Below are positions 9,803-18,433 of a stretch of DNA of 37,971 nucleotides, one piece after another. How positions within the stretch are numbered: the first letter of the stretch is position 1; every line of letters starts with the position of its first letter. The translations under genes were made by a program, and so were the position numbers. The notes under the pieces were generated by a model. It worked only from the letters and a program-made list of their open reading frames with translations. It was not told where the DNA came from and made no database searches. Location of the stretch: the NCBI GenBank assembly GCA_029003555.1, contig JAQYCE010000076.1:1-37971 (forward strand), read 5' to 3'. Source of the DNA: Bacillota bacterium. GTDB taxonomy: Bacteria > Bacillota > Clostridia > Tissierellales > Peptoniphilaceae.

Positions 9803-11203
9803 ATGTTCACGATTGATCTGGACCCCAAAAGGTCCCAAATAAAGAGTATACACTTTATCGGCATCGGAGGCACCTCCATGTCCGGAATTGCCGAACTTTT
9901 ATTCGATAAAGGGTTCACCGTTACCGGGTCTGACCGGGAGGAAGGATCCTACACCCAACACTTAATAAATAAGGGAATCCCCATCGTCTTTGGGCAGAAG
10001 GCCGAAAATATCAAAGACCAGGACCTCTTTGTCTATACCGATGCCATCCCGGAAACCAACCCCGAGCTTATGGCTGCCCGGGCAACCGGCCGACCTGTTG
10101 TTTCCCGAGGTCGGGTCCTGGGAGCCATCATGAGAAATTACACCCACTCCATCGCCATCTCCGGGGCCCATGGGAAGTCCACCACCACCTCTATGATGGC
10201 GGAAATCCTCATGGCAGCGGAGGACCGGGACCCCACCATCCTGATTGGCGGAGCCTTGGATGAGATGGGCGGTAACTGCCGGACCGGAGATGGCAATATC
10301 TTCCTGGCCGAGGGCTGCGAATATAAGGGTAATATTTTATTCTATTATCCCTCCATCGCCGTCATCCTCAACATCGATGTCGACCACCTGGATTACTTTA
10401 AGGATTTAGACGATATCATCCACACCTTTGAGCGTTATATGGAAAACATCCCCCAGGACGGCCTGGCCATCCTCAACCTGGATGATCCCTATTCCCGGAC
10501 CCTAAAGGACTTCGTCAAGGGTCGGGTGGCCTTCTTCTCCATGACCAATCCGGAAGCCGACGTCCATGTGGAAAACATCGTCTATAGCGATCTGGGCCAG
10601 CCCTCCTTCAGCCTGGTTTTCAAGGACGGGACTCGTTTGGATATCCAATTGGGTGTCCTCGGTGACTTTAATATTCGTCATGCCATGGCGGCCAGCTTGG
10701 CTGCCCGGGAAGCCGGCCTTTCCCTGGACATCATTAAGAAGGGTTTGGAAGCCTACCGGTCCCTCCACCGCCGGATGGAGAATATGGGCACCTTCCACGG
10801 TGCCCGGGTCTTGACTGACTATGGCCACCACCCGGCGGAAATCCAAGCCACCCTGGAAACCATCCACCCCCATGTCAAGGGTCGCTTCTACTGTGTCTTT
10901 GAACCCCATACCTATTCCCGAACCCGGACCCTGATGGCCGACTTTGCCAAGACCTTCGGGGACTGCGATGAGGCAGTCATCACCAAAATATATGGAGCCC
11001 GGGAAGAAGACGACGGGTCTGTCCGGTCGGAGGAGTTGGTGGAGAAGGTCCAGGCTCACGGCGACCGGGCGGTCTACCAGGAGACCTACCAAGATGTGGT
11101 GGACTACCTAAAAAATAAGGTGACTCCCGATGACCTGATCCTGACCACCGGCTGCGGAAAGGCCGATGAAATCGCCAAGCTCCTGGTTGCTCAAGGAAAA
11201 TAA
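9803..11203 (+). CDS. murC: UDP-N-acetylmuramate--L-alanine ligase
   Basis: IKSIHFIGIGGTSMSGIAELLFDKGFTVTGSD..., AISGAHGKSTTTSMMAEIL, EGCEYKGNILFYYPSIAVILNIDVDHLDYF, DYGHHPAEIQATLETI. ATG at 9803 after GAAGGAGGAAAC. Confidence 0.97.
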   Translation: MFTIDLDPKRSQIKSIHFIGIGGTSMSGIAELLFDKGFTVTGSDREEGSYTQHLINKGIPIVFGQKAENIKDQDLFVYTDAIPETNPELMAARATGRPVVSRGRVLGAIMRNYTHSIAISGAHGKSTTTSMMAEILMAAEDRDPTILIGGALDEMGGNCRTGDGNIFLAEGCEYKGNILFYYPSIAVILNIDVDHLDYFKDLDDIIHTFERYMENIPQDGLAILNLDDPYSRTLKDFVKGRVAFFSMTNPEADVHVENIVYSDLGQPSFSLVFKDGTRLDIQLGVLGDFNIRHAMAASLAAREAGLSLDIIKKGLEAYRSLHRRMENMGTFHGARVLTDYGHHPAEIQATLETIHPHVKGRFYCVFEPHTYSRTRTLMADFAKTFGDCDEAVITKIYGAREEDDGSVRSEELVEKVQAHGDRAVYQETYQDVVDYLKNKVTPDDLILTTGCGKADEIAKLLVAQGK

Positions 11204-11212
11204 GAGGAATGA

Positions 11213-11273
11213 AAATAAGCCCCCTGTCCAAGGCTACTCTTTGAAGAGTGGCATCGGACAGGGGGCTTATTTA
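11213..11273. terminator. Bidirectional hairpin between convergent murC and TPR gene
   Basis: AATAAGCCCCCTGTCC ... GGACAGGGGGCTTATT: 16-bp perfect inverted repeat with a nested ACTCTTtgAAGAGT apical repeat. Confidence 0.75.
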
Positions 11274-12371
11274 TTGGGAAATTTCCTCCCTTAGGGACAT
11301 GATTTCGTTGAAGAACTCATCCGAAAGGTCATCATAGGATAGGAGTTCATTGATATCCTCCATGGCCTTGTCTTTTTTTCCGGCAAGGAAAAGGAGGATA
11401 GCCCGGTTATAGCGGAGGCGGAGGGCGGAAGGATAGTGGTCCAAACCCTTATTTGCCGCAGCCAGAGCCTGGTCCCTCTTCCCCCAGGCAGTCAAGGCAT
11501 AGACCCAACCATTATAGAGGTCTTCGAAGTCTCCACCCCGGTCCAGGGCCTCCTGGAAGGCACCGGCCGCCAGGTCATAGGCGGACATATTTTGATAGGA
11601 GAGACCCAGATAATAGAAAACATCGTAGCGTCTGGTTTTTTTGCCCAGCTTGCTGAGGATGTCCACCGCCTGGCCGTAATCGGCCCGACGCATGAAATAG
11701 AGGGCGGATTCAATCTCCGTCTCCGGTTCGATCCTCTCCAAGGCCCGGCGAACTTCTTCCTTGACCTCGGGATCCTCCGCCCACTCCAAGGCTCGCTGAT
11801 AATAGGCTGTTGCCTTGGAAAAATGACCCATCCCCTCATTAATTTGTCCTAAGGCGGTGTTGGCCAGGGGAGAACGGTCGTCCCAATCCAAGGCCCTTTC
11901 CAATATGTGGGAAGCTTGGTGGACCATGTCCGCCTGGTCCTCTTCGCTCAAAGAGGGGATCCGCCAAAGGAGGTCTCCGAAGTGGACCTGGGCGTTTATA
12001 TTGTCCGGGTTGATGATCCCGGCGGCTCGAAAGGCAATCAGGGCCTCCCGAGTTTTCCCCTCACTCGCTGCCTTCAGGCCCATATTCAGGGCAAAACGGT
12101 CCGCTTCTTTGACCGTTCTTTTCAAAAGATCCAAATAATCCTTGGCATGGATAAAGTCAGGATCGATCCCCAGGTTCCAAATCATTCCCTTCACAAAATA
12201 GGAATAGTCAATCTCCCGGTCCAGTTGTCCTTCTTGGATTCCTCCCAGAAAGTCTTGAACCCGGATGGGCATAGGAAGGGGACCAATCCCCCACTTCTTT
12301 TGGGCTTCTTCCTTCAAGTCCAGGTAGGCCAGGTCCTTGGTAAATTGGATGAAATAATCCTCAAGTCTCAA
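11271..12371 (-). CDS. Tetratricopeptide-repeat protein
   Basis: Repeated TPR-like helices (SPLANTALGQINEGMGHFSKATAYYQRALEWAED; YDVFYYLGLSYQNMSAYDLAAGAFQEALDRGG; DQALAAANKGLDHYPSALRLRYNRAILLFLAGK). Confidence 0.8.
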   Translation of the reverse strand: MRLEDYFIQFTKDLAYLDLKEEAQKKWGIGPLPMPIRVQDFLGGIQEGQLDREIDYSYFVKGMIWNLGIDPDFIHAKDYLDLLKRTVKEADRFALNMGLKAASEGKTREALIAFRAAGIINPDNINAQVHFGDLLWRIPSLSEEDQADMVHQASHILERALDWDDRSPLANTALGQINEGMGHFSKATAYYQRALEWAEDPEVKEEVRRALERIEPETEIESALYFMRRADYGQAVDILSKLGKKTRRYDVFYYLGLSYQNMSAYDLAAGAFQEALDRGGDFEDLYNGWVYALTAWGKRDQALAAANKGLDHYPSALRLRYNRAILLFLAGKKDKAMEDINELLSYDDLSDEFFNEIMSLREEISQ

Positions 12372-13078
12372 GACCGGCTCCTTTCATGGTAGGCCCGGGA
12401 CCTCTTGGAGGTCTCGGATAGGATCCGATAAAGGAGCCCCTTGGTATAGAAGTAGATGGCCTTAAGGATGGCCAATCCCAGGATGTAGGGGAAGGATGCC
12501 GTCCCCGGAATCGAAGCCAGGATGGACCAAGCCATTCCCAGTCCCCGGTAGATGAGAATAGCCACCAAGGCATAGGGAAGGATGAGAAGGAAATTCTCCT
12601 TCCAAAAACTCAGGAGGGAGGGGAAGATGGTGTTCATGGTTTCCCCGGACTGGTAAACCCCTTCGTAGGCCGGGCTGGTAAAGACCGACCAGACCAGGAA
12701 AAGAACAAGATAGCCGGTCGAGGCCATGAGGGGACGACCCAGGCTGGTGGCTGCCATTTCCACCAGGTAAAAGACGAAGTAGACCTGGCTTAAGGGGGCA
12801 AGGTAGCCGTGGTCGTATTCGATTAAATCCTCCTGGCTCAAGCTCCCCCGGCGGAGAAGGCGGGTCATGAGGCCGGCCAGGTGGGTCAGGATGGCCAGGT
12901 GGATGAACCAGCGGATAAATCCACTCAGGAAGGAATTGCCCATCTGTGCAAAGATCATGTTGACCAGGTTGGTCACCGTCAAATATAAAATAAAGGCTAA
13001 AATCAGGACCGGCAGGCCTCTGATGTGGTCTTTAATATCCTTAAACAATCTTCGATAAACCAGTTGAAAATCTTTCAT
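12368..13078 (-). CDS. Multi-pass membrane protein of unknown function
   Basis: Several hydrophobic segments (LPVLILAFILYLTVTNLVNMIF; WFIHLAILTHLAGLM; TGYLVLFLVWSVFT; LLILPYALVAILIY). Stop overlaps the start of the TPR gene. Confidence 0.7.
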   Translation of the reverse strand: MKDFQLVYRRLFKDIKDHIRGLPVLILAFILYLTVTNLVNMIFAQMGNSFLSGFIRWFIHLAILTHLAGLMTRLLRRGSLSQEDLIEYDHGYLAPLSQVYFVFYLVEMAATSLGRPLMASTGYLVLFLVWSVFTSPAYEGVYQSGETMNTIFPSLLSFWKENFLLILPYALVAILIYRGLGMAWSILASIPGTASFPYILGLAILKAIYFYTKGLLYRILSETSKRSRAYHERSRS

Positions 13079-13089
13079 CCTTCCTCCCT

Positions 13090-15456
13090 CTACTTGAGTT
13101 CCACTTCGGTCACACCGGTCCCACCCTGGTCAGGTTTGGCAAAAGCATAGGACTTGACCCGGCGGTCCCTGGCGAGAAGGTCCTGAACCCCTTGTCTCAG
13201 GGCTCCCGTCCCCTTGCCGTGAATGATCCGGACCTTTTCCATCCCGGCCAAGACCGCATCATCCAAATACCGGTCCACCCGGTCCAAGGCCGACTCATAG
13301 CGCTCGCCCCGGAGGTCCAGTTCCAAAGATATGCCGGCATCCTTCCTGCGCTGGATGATCAACCGGGTTTGGGCCTGGTTGGACGAGGAGTCCCGGTCAT
13401 CTTCAATCCTCCTCAGGTCCTTGACATTGGCCTTGACCTTGAGGATCCCTACCTGGACCATGACATCCCCGTTTTTATCCGGGCCCTCCACGATCCTGCC
13501 CTCATCTCCAATAGTGAGGATTTCCACAGCCTCCCCCGACTTGAGCCCTTGTGGGGCTTGGTGGGGGGCCTTCTTCCTCTTTGACAGGGCCGGTCCGCCC
13601 AGGCGTCCCTCCATGGCCTTGGCTTGGTCATTGACCGAAGTCAGGGCCCGGTCCAGTCCCCGGGTGTCCTCTACCTGGTCAATGGCCTTCTTGGCCTCCC
13701 GAAGCATCCGCTGGGCCTGGTCACGAGCCTCCTGGACCAGGGCCCTGGCCTCCTTCTTGGCCGACTCCAACTTTTTCTCATAGTCGGCCTTGGACCGGTC
13801 GAGGTCCGCTTTCATGGCGGTGAGCTTGGCCTGGTAGTCTTGCTTTTCCCTTTCCATGGTCTCTCGGGCCAGTCGGGTTTCCTCCCGGCTCTTTTCAATG
13901 TCCTGAAGGACATCTTCAAATTGGACGGAGTCGGAATCCACCAGGTTCTTGGCTTCATTCAAGAGGTCTTCCGGCATACCCAGGCGCTTGGTAATCTCAA
14001 AAGCGTTGGACCGGCCGGGAAGGCCGATTTGGAGGCGGTAGGTGGGTGAAAGGGTTTGAACATCGAATTCCACCGAGGCATTCTGGACTCCGGGAGACCG
14101 GATGGCGAAGAGCTTGAGCTCACTGTAATGGGTGGTGGCCACGGTCCGGATTCCTCGCCGGGTCAGGCGAGTTAAAATAGCCATAGCCAGGGCAGCCCCT
14201 TCCACCGGATCTGTTCCCGAACCGATCTCATCAAAGAGGAGGAGGGACCGGGAATCCGCATTGGCCAGGATTTTGATGATATTGTCCATGGAGGCCGAGA
14301 AGGTGGAGAGAGAAAGCTCGATGGACTGCTTGTCCCCAATGTCGGCGTAGATGGACTTGAATACTCCCAGCTTGGAATTGAACCTGCAGGGAATTTGGAG
14401 GCCGGATTGGCCCATGACCTGGAGGAGGCCGACCGTTTTTAGGGTAACCGTCTTTCCCCCCGTGTTGGGTCCGGTGATAATTAAAGTGGTGAAGTCCTTT
14501 CCCAATGAGAAGTCGATGGGGACCACTCCCTTGCCCAGGAGGGGGTGGCGGGCTTCCTTGAGATCAATAGACCGATCTTCGGTAAAGACGGGTCGGGATC
14601 CCCGGATCTCCAGGGCATACTTGGCCTTGGCAAAGGTCTTGTCGATGTATTGGAGCTTGCCTTCGTTTCCGGAAATTTCATCCGCAAAGTCGGCCACTTC
14701 CATGGAGAAATCCGCCAGGATCCGCTGGATTTCTTCCTTTTCCTCCCCTTCCAGTTCCCGGATTTCGTTGTTGAGCTCCACAATGGCCAGGGGCTCCATG
14801 AAAACCGTAGCCCCGGACGCGGATTGGTCATGGACCAGGCCCCGGAAGGATCCCCGGGACTTGGCCTTGACCGGGAGGACATAGCGGCCATCTCGCATGG
14901 TGATGATATTTTCGCTCAAATGACCCGCCTGACCGGCGGAAATCATAATGTCGTTCAGTTTTCCCTTGACCGAATCCTGCTTGGCCTTGATGGCCCGACG
15001 GATCCGGAAGAGGGCCGGAGAGGCGGAATCGTTCATGACCCCTTCAGCTTCAATGGCGGAAGTGATGGCTTCCTCCAGGCCCTTTTGGACAAAGAGCGAC
15101 CGGATTTCACCCACAAAATGGCTGGCCTCCGCTTCCTTACAGTAGTCGATGAGGGCCCGGGCTAACCGGAGGCCTTCGGCAATTTCCAAAAGCTGGCCCA
15201 TGGAAAGGATGCCGCCCAAGCTGGCCCGCTTCACTGCAGGGCGGACCGGATAAATCCCGAAGAGAGGAGGGTTGGAATAGGCCAGGAGGAGGTCGACGGC
15301 ATTTTGGGTCTCCTCCTGGATTTGGTTCAGGTAGTTAGGGTCGGATAGGGGCCTGATCTTTTTCACCGCTTCCTTTCCCAAAGGGGAGGCCGCAAAATGG
15401 GCCAAGCGGTCCAAGACCTTATCAAATTCCAAACTTTCAAGCACGATCTGGTCCAT
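13090..15456 (-). CDS. mutS2: Endonuclease MutS2
   Basis: ITGPNTGGKTVTLKTVGLLQVMGQSGLQIPC, LLLFDEIGSGTDPVEGAALAMAIL, C-terminal Smr domain LDLRGERYESALDRVDRYLDDAVLAGMEKVRIIHGKGTGALRQGVQDLL. Confidence 0.97.
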   Translation of the reverse strand: MDQIVLESLEFDKVLDRLAHFAASPLGKEAVKKIRPLSDPNYLNQIQEETQNAVDLLLAYSNPPLFGIYPVRPAVKRASLGGILSMGQLLEIAEGLRLARALIDYCKEAEASHFVGEIRSLFVQKGLEEAITSAIEAEGVMNDSASPALFRIRRAIKAKQDSVKGKLNDIMISAGQAGHLSENIITMRDGRYVLPVKAKSRGSFRGLVHDQSASGATVFMEPLAIVELNNEIRELEGEEKEEIQRILADFSMEVADFADEISGNEGKLQYIDKTFAKAKYALEIRGSRPVFTEDRSIDLKEARHPLLGKGVVPIDFSLGKDFTTLIITGPNTGGKTVTLKTVGLLQVMGQSGLQIPCRFNSKLGVFKSIYADIGDKQSIELSLSTFSASMDNIIKILANADSRSLLLFDEIGSGTDPVEGAALAMAILTRLTRRGIRTVATTHYSELKLFAIRSPGVQNASVEFDVQTLSPTYRLQIGLPGRSNAFEITKRLGMPEDLLNEAKNLVDSDSVQFEDVLQDIEKSREETRLARETMEREKQDYQAKLTAMKADLDRSKADYEKKLESAKKEARALVQEARDQAQRMLREAKKAIDQVEDTRGLDRALTSVNDQAKAMEGRLGGPALSKRKKAPHQAPQGLKSGEAVEILTIGDEGRIVEGPDKNGDVMVQVGILKVKANVKDLRRIEDDRDSSSNQAQTRLIIQRRKDAGISLELDLRGERYESALDRVDRYLDDAVLAGMEKVRIIHGKGTGALRQGVQDLLARDRRVKSYAFAKPDQGGTGVTEVELK

Positions 15457-15508
15457 TTTTATCCTACTTTCAGGGTAACTTCCTTTTCCTTAACTGTCAT
15501 CTTTAATC

Positions 15509-17941
15509 TTATTCCATCTTCATCGTATAGTGGCCCAGTCCCCTTGGAAAGTGCTGCCCTCCTTTTTGTCCGGGTCCCTTTGGCGAATAAAGATTTCCAT
15601 TCTTCCATTGGGCGGCGACGGATCCGGCTTCCCCCTCTCCCCGGTCGATGACCAGGAAGCGGGAGGTCAGCCCCTGGACCAGGTCCGGTTTTATCCGGAG
15701 GTCCATGAGGTCGGGTAATAGAAGGCGGCTGAACCGGCCTGTCCGGATAAGCTCTCTGGCCCCGAAGTCATCCTCCAAATAGAGGTCCTTGCGAAATGGG
15801 CAGGTTTCACAATCCCGGTCATTACGACAGCCCTTGATGGTCGATGCAGGACAATGCCGAAGGACCATCCCCGTCAACCGTCCATAGACGGGGAGGAGCC
15901 AGGGCATGGGATAGGTAAACAGCCCCTCATATTCCTCAGCCGTGAGCTCCGTCGAGGGGATGACGGCCCGGACCCGGTGGAGGAAGGCTCCCTCGCCAAG
16001 GAGGGTCTCCCCCTCCTTCCGGAGGGCATGGGCCGCCCAGGCATTGAAGACCTGGAGGCCGAAACCGAGGATGAGATCCTGATCTTCCGGAAGATCTCCC
16101 ACCCTCCCCCATTCGTTGATGGTCGGAAGGTAGACTCCCTGGGCTATTTTCAAGGCCTCCCCGGCCCGGTCCAGAAAGTCTTGGAAATGCCGGCTTTCCA
16201 GGAGTTCCGGGATGACCAGGAAGACTTCCTTTCCGGCCTCTGTCCAATCGGATACCAGGTCAGGAACTTCGGTGATGAGGATGTCCATCCCCTCCTTTTC
16301 AGAAGAAGAATAGGAAGAAGGTCCCTGGTTGGTCCAAAAGTATAGGCTGGTTCCGTCCCCTTCATCCAGGGGCCAGGAGGCCCGGTCCCGGTCCTCCTTC
16401 AGTAGAGCCAGGCGCTTTCGAAGGGTGGACCGGTCCAGGTCAGGACGGGAAGGAGAGGTCATCTCTCCCAATAGGAGGTCAACCCCCTTCCGGCGGAAGG
16501 CGTTGATGGCCCCCATGGGGAGGAAGCCCTCCCCCTCCATATCAATCCGGAGATCATCCAGGATGAAGGGGGTATTGCCCAATTTGGCCAGGGACTTGGC
16601 CAGGTCCTCCCGAGAAAGGGGTCGATTTTTGGCCGGATCCACCCGGTCCCCCTCCAGTCGGATGGTCCGACCCCCGCCGGTAAAGGAGGCGGTTAAGGGC
16701 CGGCCTACTCGAAAGGAAAGGTCGATATTCAAGGGGATCTTTTCCGGACCACCCTCCTTAAGATCTTCCTCTAGGGCAGACCGGACCAGGCCGGTATATA
16801 TGGCATAAACCGGAGCCCCTTCGACCAAGTCAGGATAGTCAGGAAAAAAGAGAGCTTGACCCTGGCGGATCTCCTCCGTCAAGCTAAGGGGGAAGGTTGA
16901 CCGGCTTCCTTCAACCCGGATTTGGTCCCCCTCGTGGAGGTCACGCTTGGGCCGGAAGAAAGGCGTATCCCCTTTGCGGTCCATTTTACCCAGGTAGATC
17001 CCATTCGGGTCATCTTTGGGATAGGCGACCCTCCGGCCGAAATCACCGAAGAAATAGCCTGGGGTGAAAGGCCGGTTGGTCATGAGAGCCAGGGGGGCGG
17101 GATCAGGATTTTTCCCCCTTAGAGCCTCCCGGTAGGCCCTCACCGCCGCATAGACGTATTCCGGCTTTTTCATCCGCCCTTCAATTTTAAGCGAATGGAC
17201 CCCCATGTCCCGGTAGGTCTCCACCCGGTCCAGGGTCATGAGATCCCGGGGAGAAAGGTAGCTGTCTCCAGGCCCAAGGACCCGGCCATCCCCCCTCTTT
17301 AGAAGGTAGGTCTTCCGGCAGGGCTGGGCGCAACGCCCCCGATTGCCCGACCGGCCACCGGCAAAGGAGGAGAGGAGGCACTGACCCGATTGGGCGACGC
17401 AGAGGGAACCATGGACAAAGACCTCCACTTCCAGGTCGGTCTCTTCCAGGACCAAGGCTACCTCTTCTTTGGTCATTTCACGCCCCATAACCAGGCGGTC
17501 CAGCCCTCTTTGCCGGGCCAGGCGGGCCCCGGAGAGAGCATTAACGGAAAGCTGGGTGGACCCATGGAGGGGGAGGTCGGGAAGGAGGACCCGTGCCAGG
17601 GCGATCAAACCGGGGTCCTGGATGATGATGGCATCCGCCCCCAGCTCATAGAGGTCGACCAGGAGGCCAAAGGCCCGGTCCACCTCCTCCTCTTTTAGGG
17701 CCGTATTCACCGTCACATAGACCTTGATCCCGGACAGATGGGCCGTGCGGATGGTCGCCTTGAGCCCCTCTTCCGTAAAGTTTTGGGCATAGGCCCTGGC
17801 TCCAAAAGAAAGGCCGGCCAGATAGATGGCATCAGCCCCGGCTGCAAAGGCAGCCCGGGCCATGTCATCATTGCCAACCGGCGCTAAGATTTCAGGAAGG
17901 AAGGGCTCCTTCCTTTTTTTATCCTTGGATATATTGACCAA
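15509..17941 (-). CDS. U32 family peptidase (collagenase-like / RlhA-like)
   Basis: LPEILAPVGNDDMARAAFAAGADAIYLAGLSFGARA..., EVEVFVHGSLCVAQSGQCLLSSFAGGRSGNRGRCAQPCRKTY, HSLKIEGRMKKPEYVYAAVRAYREAL. Start codon appears to be TTG at 17941 with AAAGGAG 7 nt upstream. Confidence 0.92.
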   Translation of the reverse strand: MVNISKDKKRKEPFLPEILAPVGNDDMARAAFAAGADAIYLAGLSFGARAYAQNFTEEGLKATIRTAHLSGIKVYVTVNTALKEEEVDRAFGLLVDLYELGADAIIIQDPGLIALARVLLPDLPLHGSTQLSVNALSGARLARQRGLDRLVMGREMTKEEVALVLEETDLEVEVFVHGSLCVAQSGQCLLSSFAGGRSGNRGRCAQPCRKTYLLKRGDGRVLGPGDSYLSPRDLMTLDRVETYRDMGVHSLKIEGRMKKPEYVYAAVRAYREALRGKNPDPAPLALMTNRPFTPGYFFGDFGRRVAYPKDDPNGIYLGKMDRKGDTPFFRPKRDLHEGDQIRVEGSRSTFPLSLTEEIRQGQALFFPDYPDLVEGAPVYAIYTGLVRSALEEDLKEGGPEKIPLNIDLSFRVGRPLTASFTGGGRTIRLEGDRVDPAKNRPLSREDLAKSLAKLGNTPFILDDLRIDMEGEGFLPMGAINAFRRKGVDLLLGEMTSPSRPDLDRSTLRKRLALLKEDRDRASWPLDEGDGTSLYFWTNQGPSSYSSSEKEGMDILITEVPDLVSDWTEAGKEVFLVIPELLESRHFQDFLDRAGEALKIAQGVYLPTINEWGRVGDLPEDQDLILGFGLQVFNAWAAHALRKEGETLLGEGAFLHRVRAVIPSTELTAEEYEGLFTYPMPWLLPVYGRLTGMVLRHCPASTIKGCRNDRDCETCPFRKDLYLEDDFGARELIRTGRFSRLLLPDLMDLRIKPDLVQGLTSRFLVIDRGEGEAGSVAAQWKNGNLYSPKGPGQKGGQHFPRGLGHYTMKME

Positions 17942-17953
17942 TCGGGGGCTCCT

Positions 17954-18397
17954 TTACCGGTGGGTCCGCTGGTACTCTTGAAACTGCTTGGACAGGAGGA
18001 GAATCTTGTCCTCGGATGCCTTGAGGTTTTCCCGGAGAGCCTTGAGGTCTTCCTCCCGGTCGATGGAGGCTTCTTCCTGGCGGTGGATCCGGTCCTTGAG
18101 TTCCTTATTCTCTACCTGGAGAGCCCGGACCTCTTCCTCGAGGCCCGCTTTCTCCTCCTCCGTCTCCTTCAATTCATCCTGGGCCAGGAAGAGGTCATCG
18201 GTCATGTTCATCATGGCCAGGGTGGTCTGCATGGTCTTGTTGAAGCGGAGGTCGGACCGGTTAATTTCTCCGATCTTCCGGTTGACATAGTCCGTCACCC
18301 GCTCCATCTCTTCCTTATTTTTCTTGCTCTTTAAGACATACCGGTCCCCATTGATGGTGACCTGCATCCGGTTGACTTCCCTGTCTTGGCCCGACAT
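17954..18397 (-). CDS. zapA: Cell division protein ZapA-like with C-terminal coiled coil
   Basis: MQVTINGDRYVLKSKKNKEEMERVTDYVNRKIGEI...LAMMNMTDDLFLAQDEL followed by a heptad-rich tail. GGAGGAAGCC precedes the ATG at 18397. Confidence 0.8.
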   Translation of the reverse strand: MSGQDREVNRMQVTINGDRYVLKSKKNKEEMERVTDYVNRKIGEINRSDLRFNKTMQTTLAMMNMTDDLFLAQDELKETEEEKAGLEEEVRALQVENKELKDRIHRQEEASIDREEDLKALRENLKASEDKILLLSKQFQEYQRTHR

Positions 18398-18433
18398 GGC
18401 TTCCTCCTCTCCTCCACTGGATAAATCTGACTT

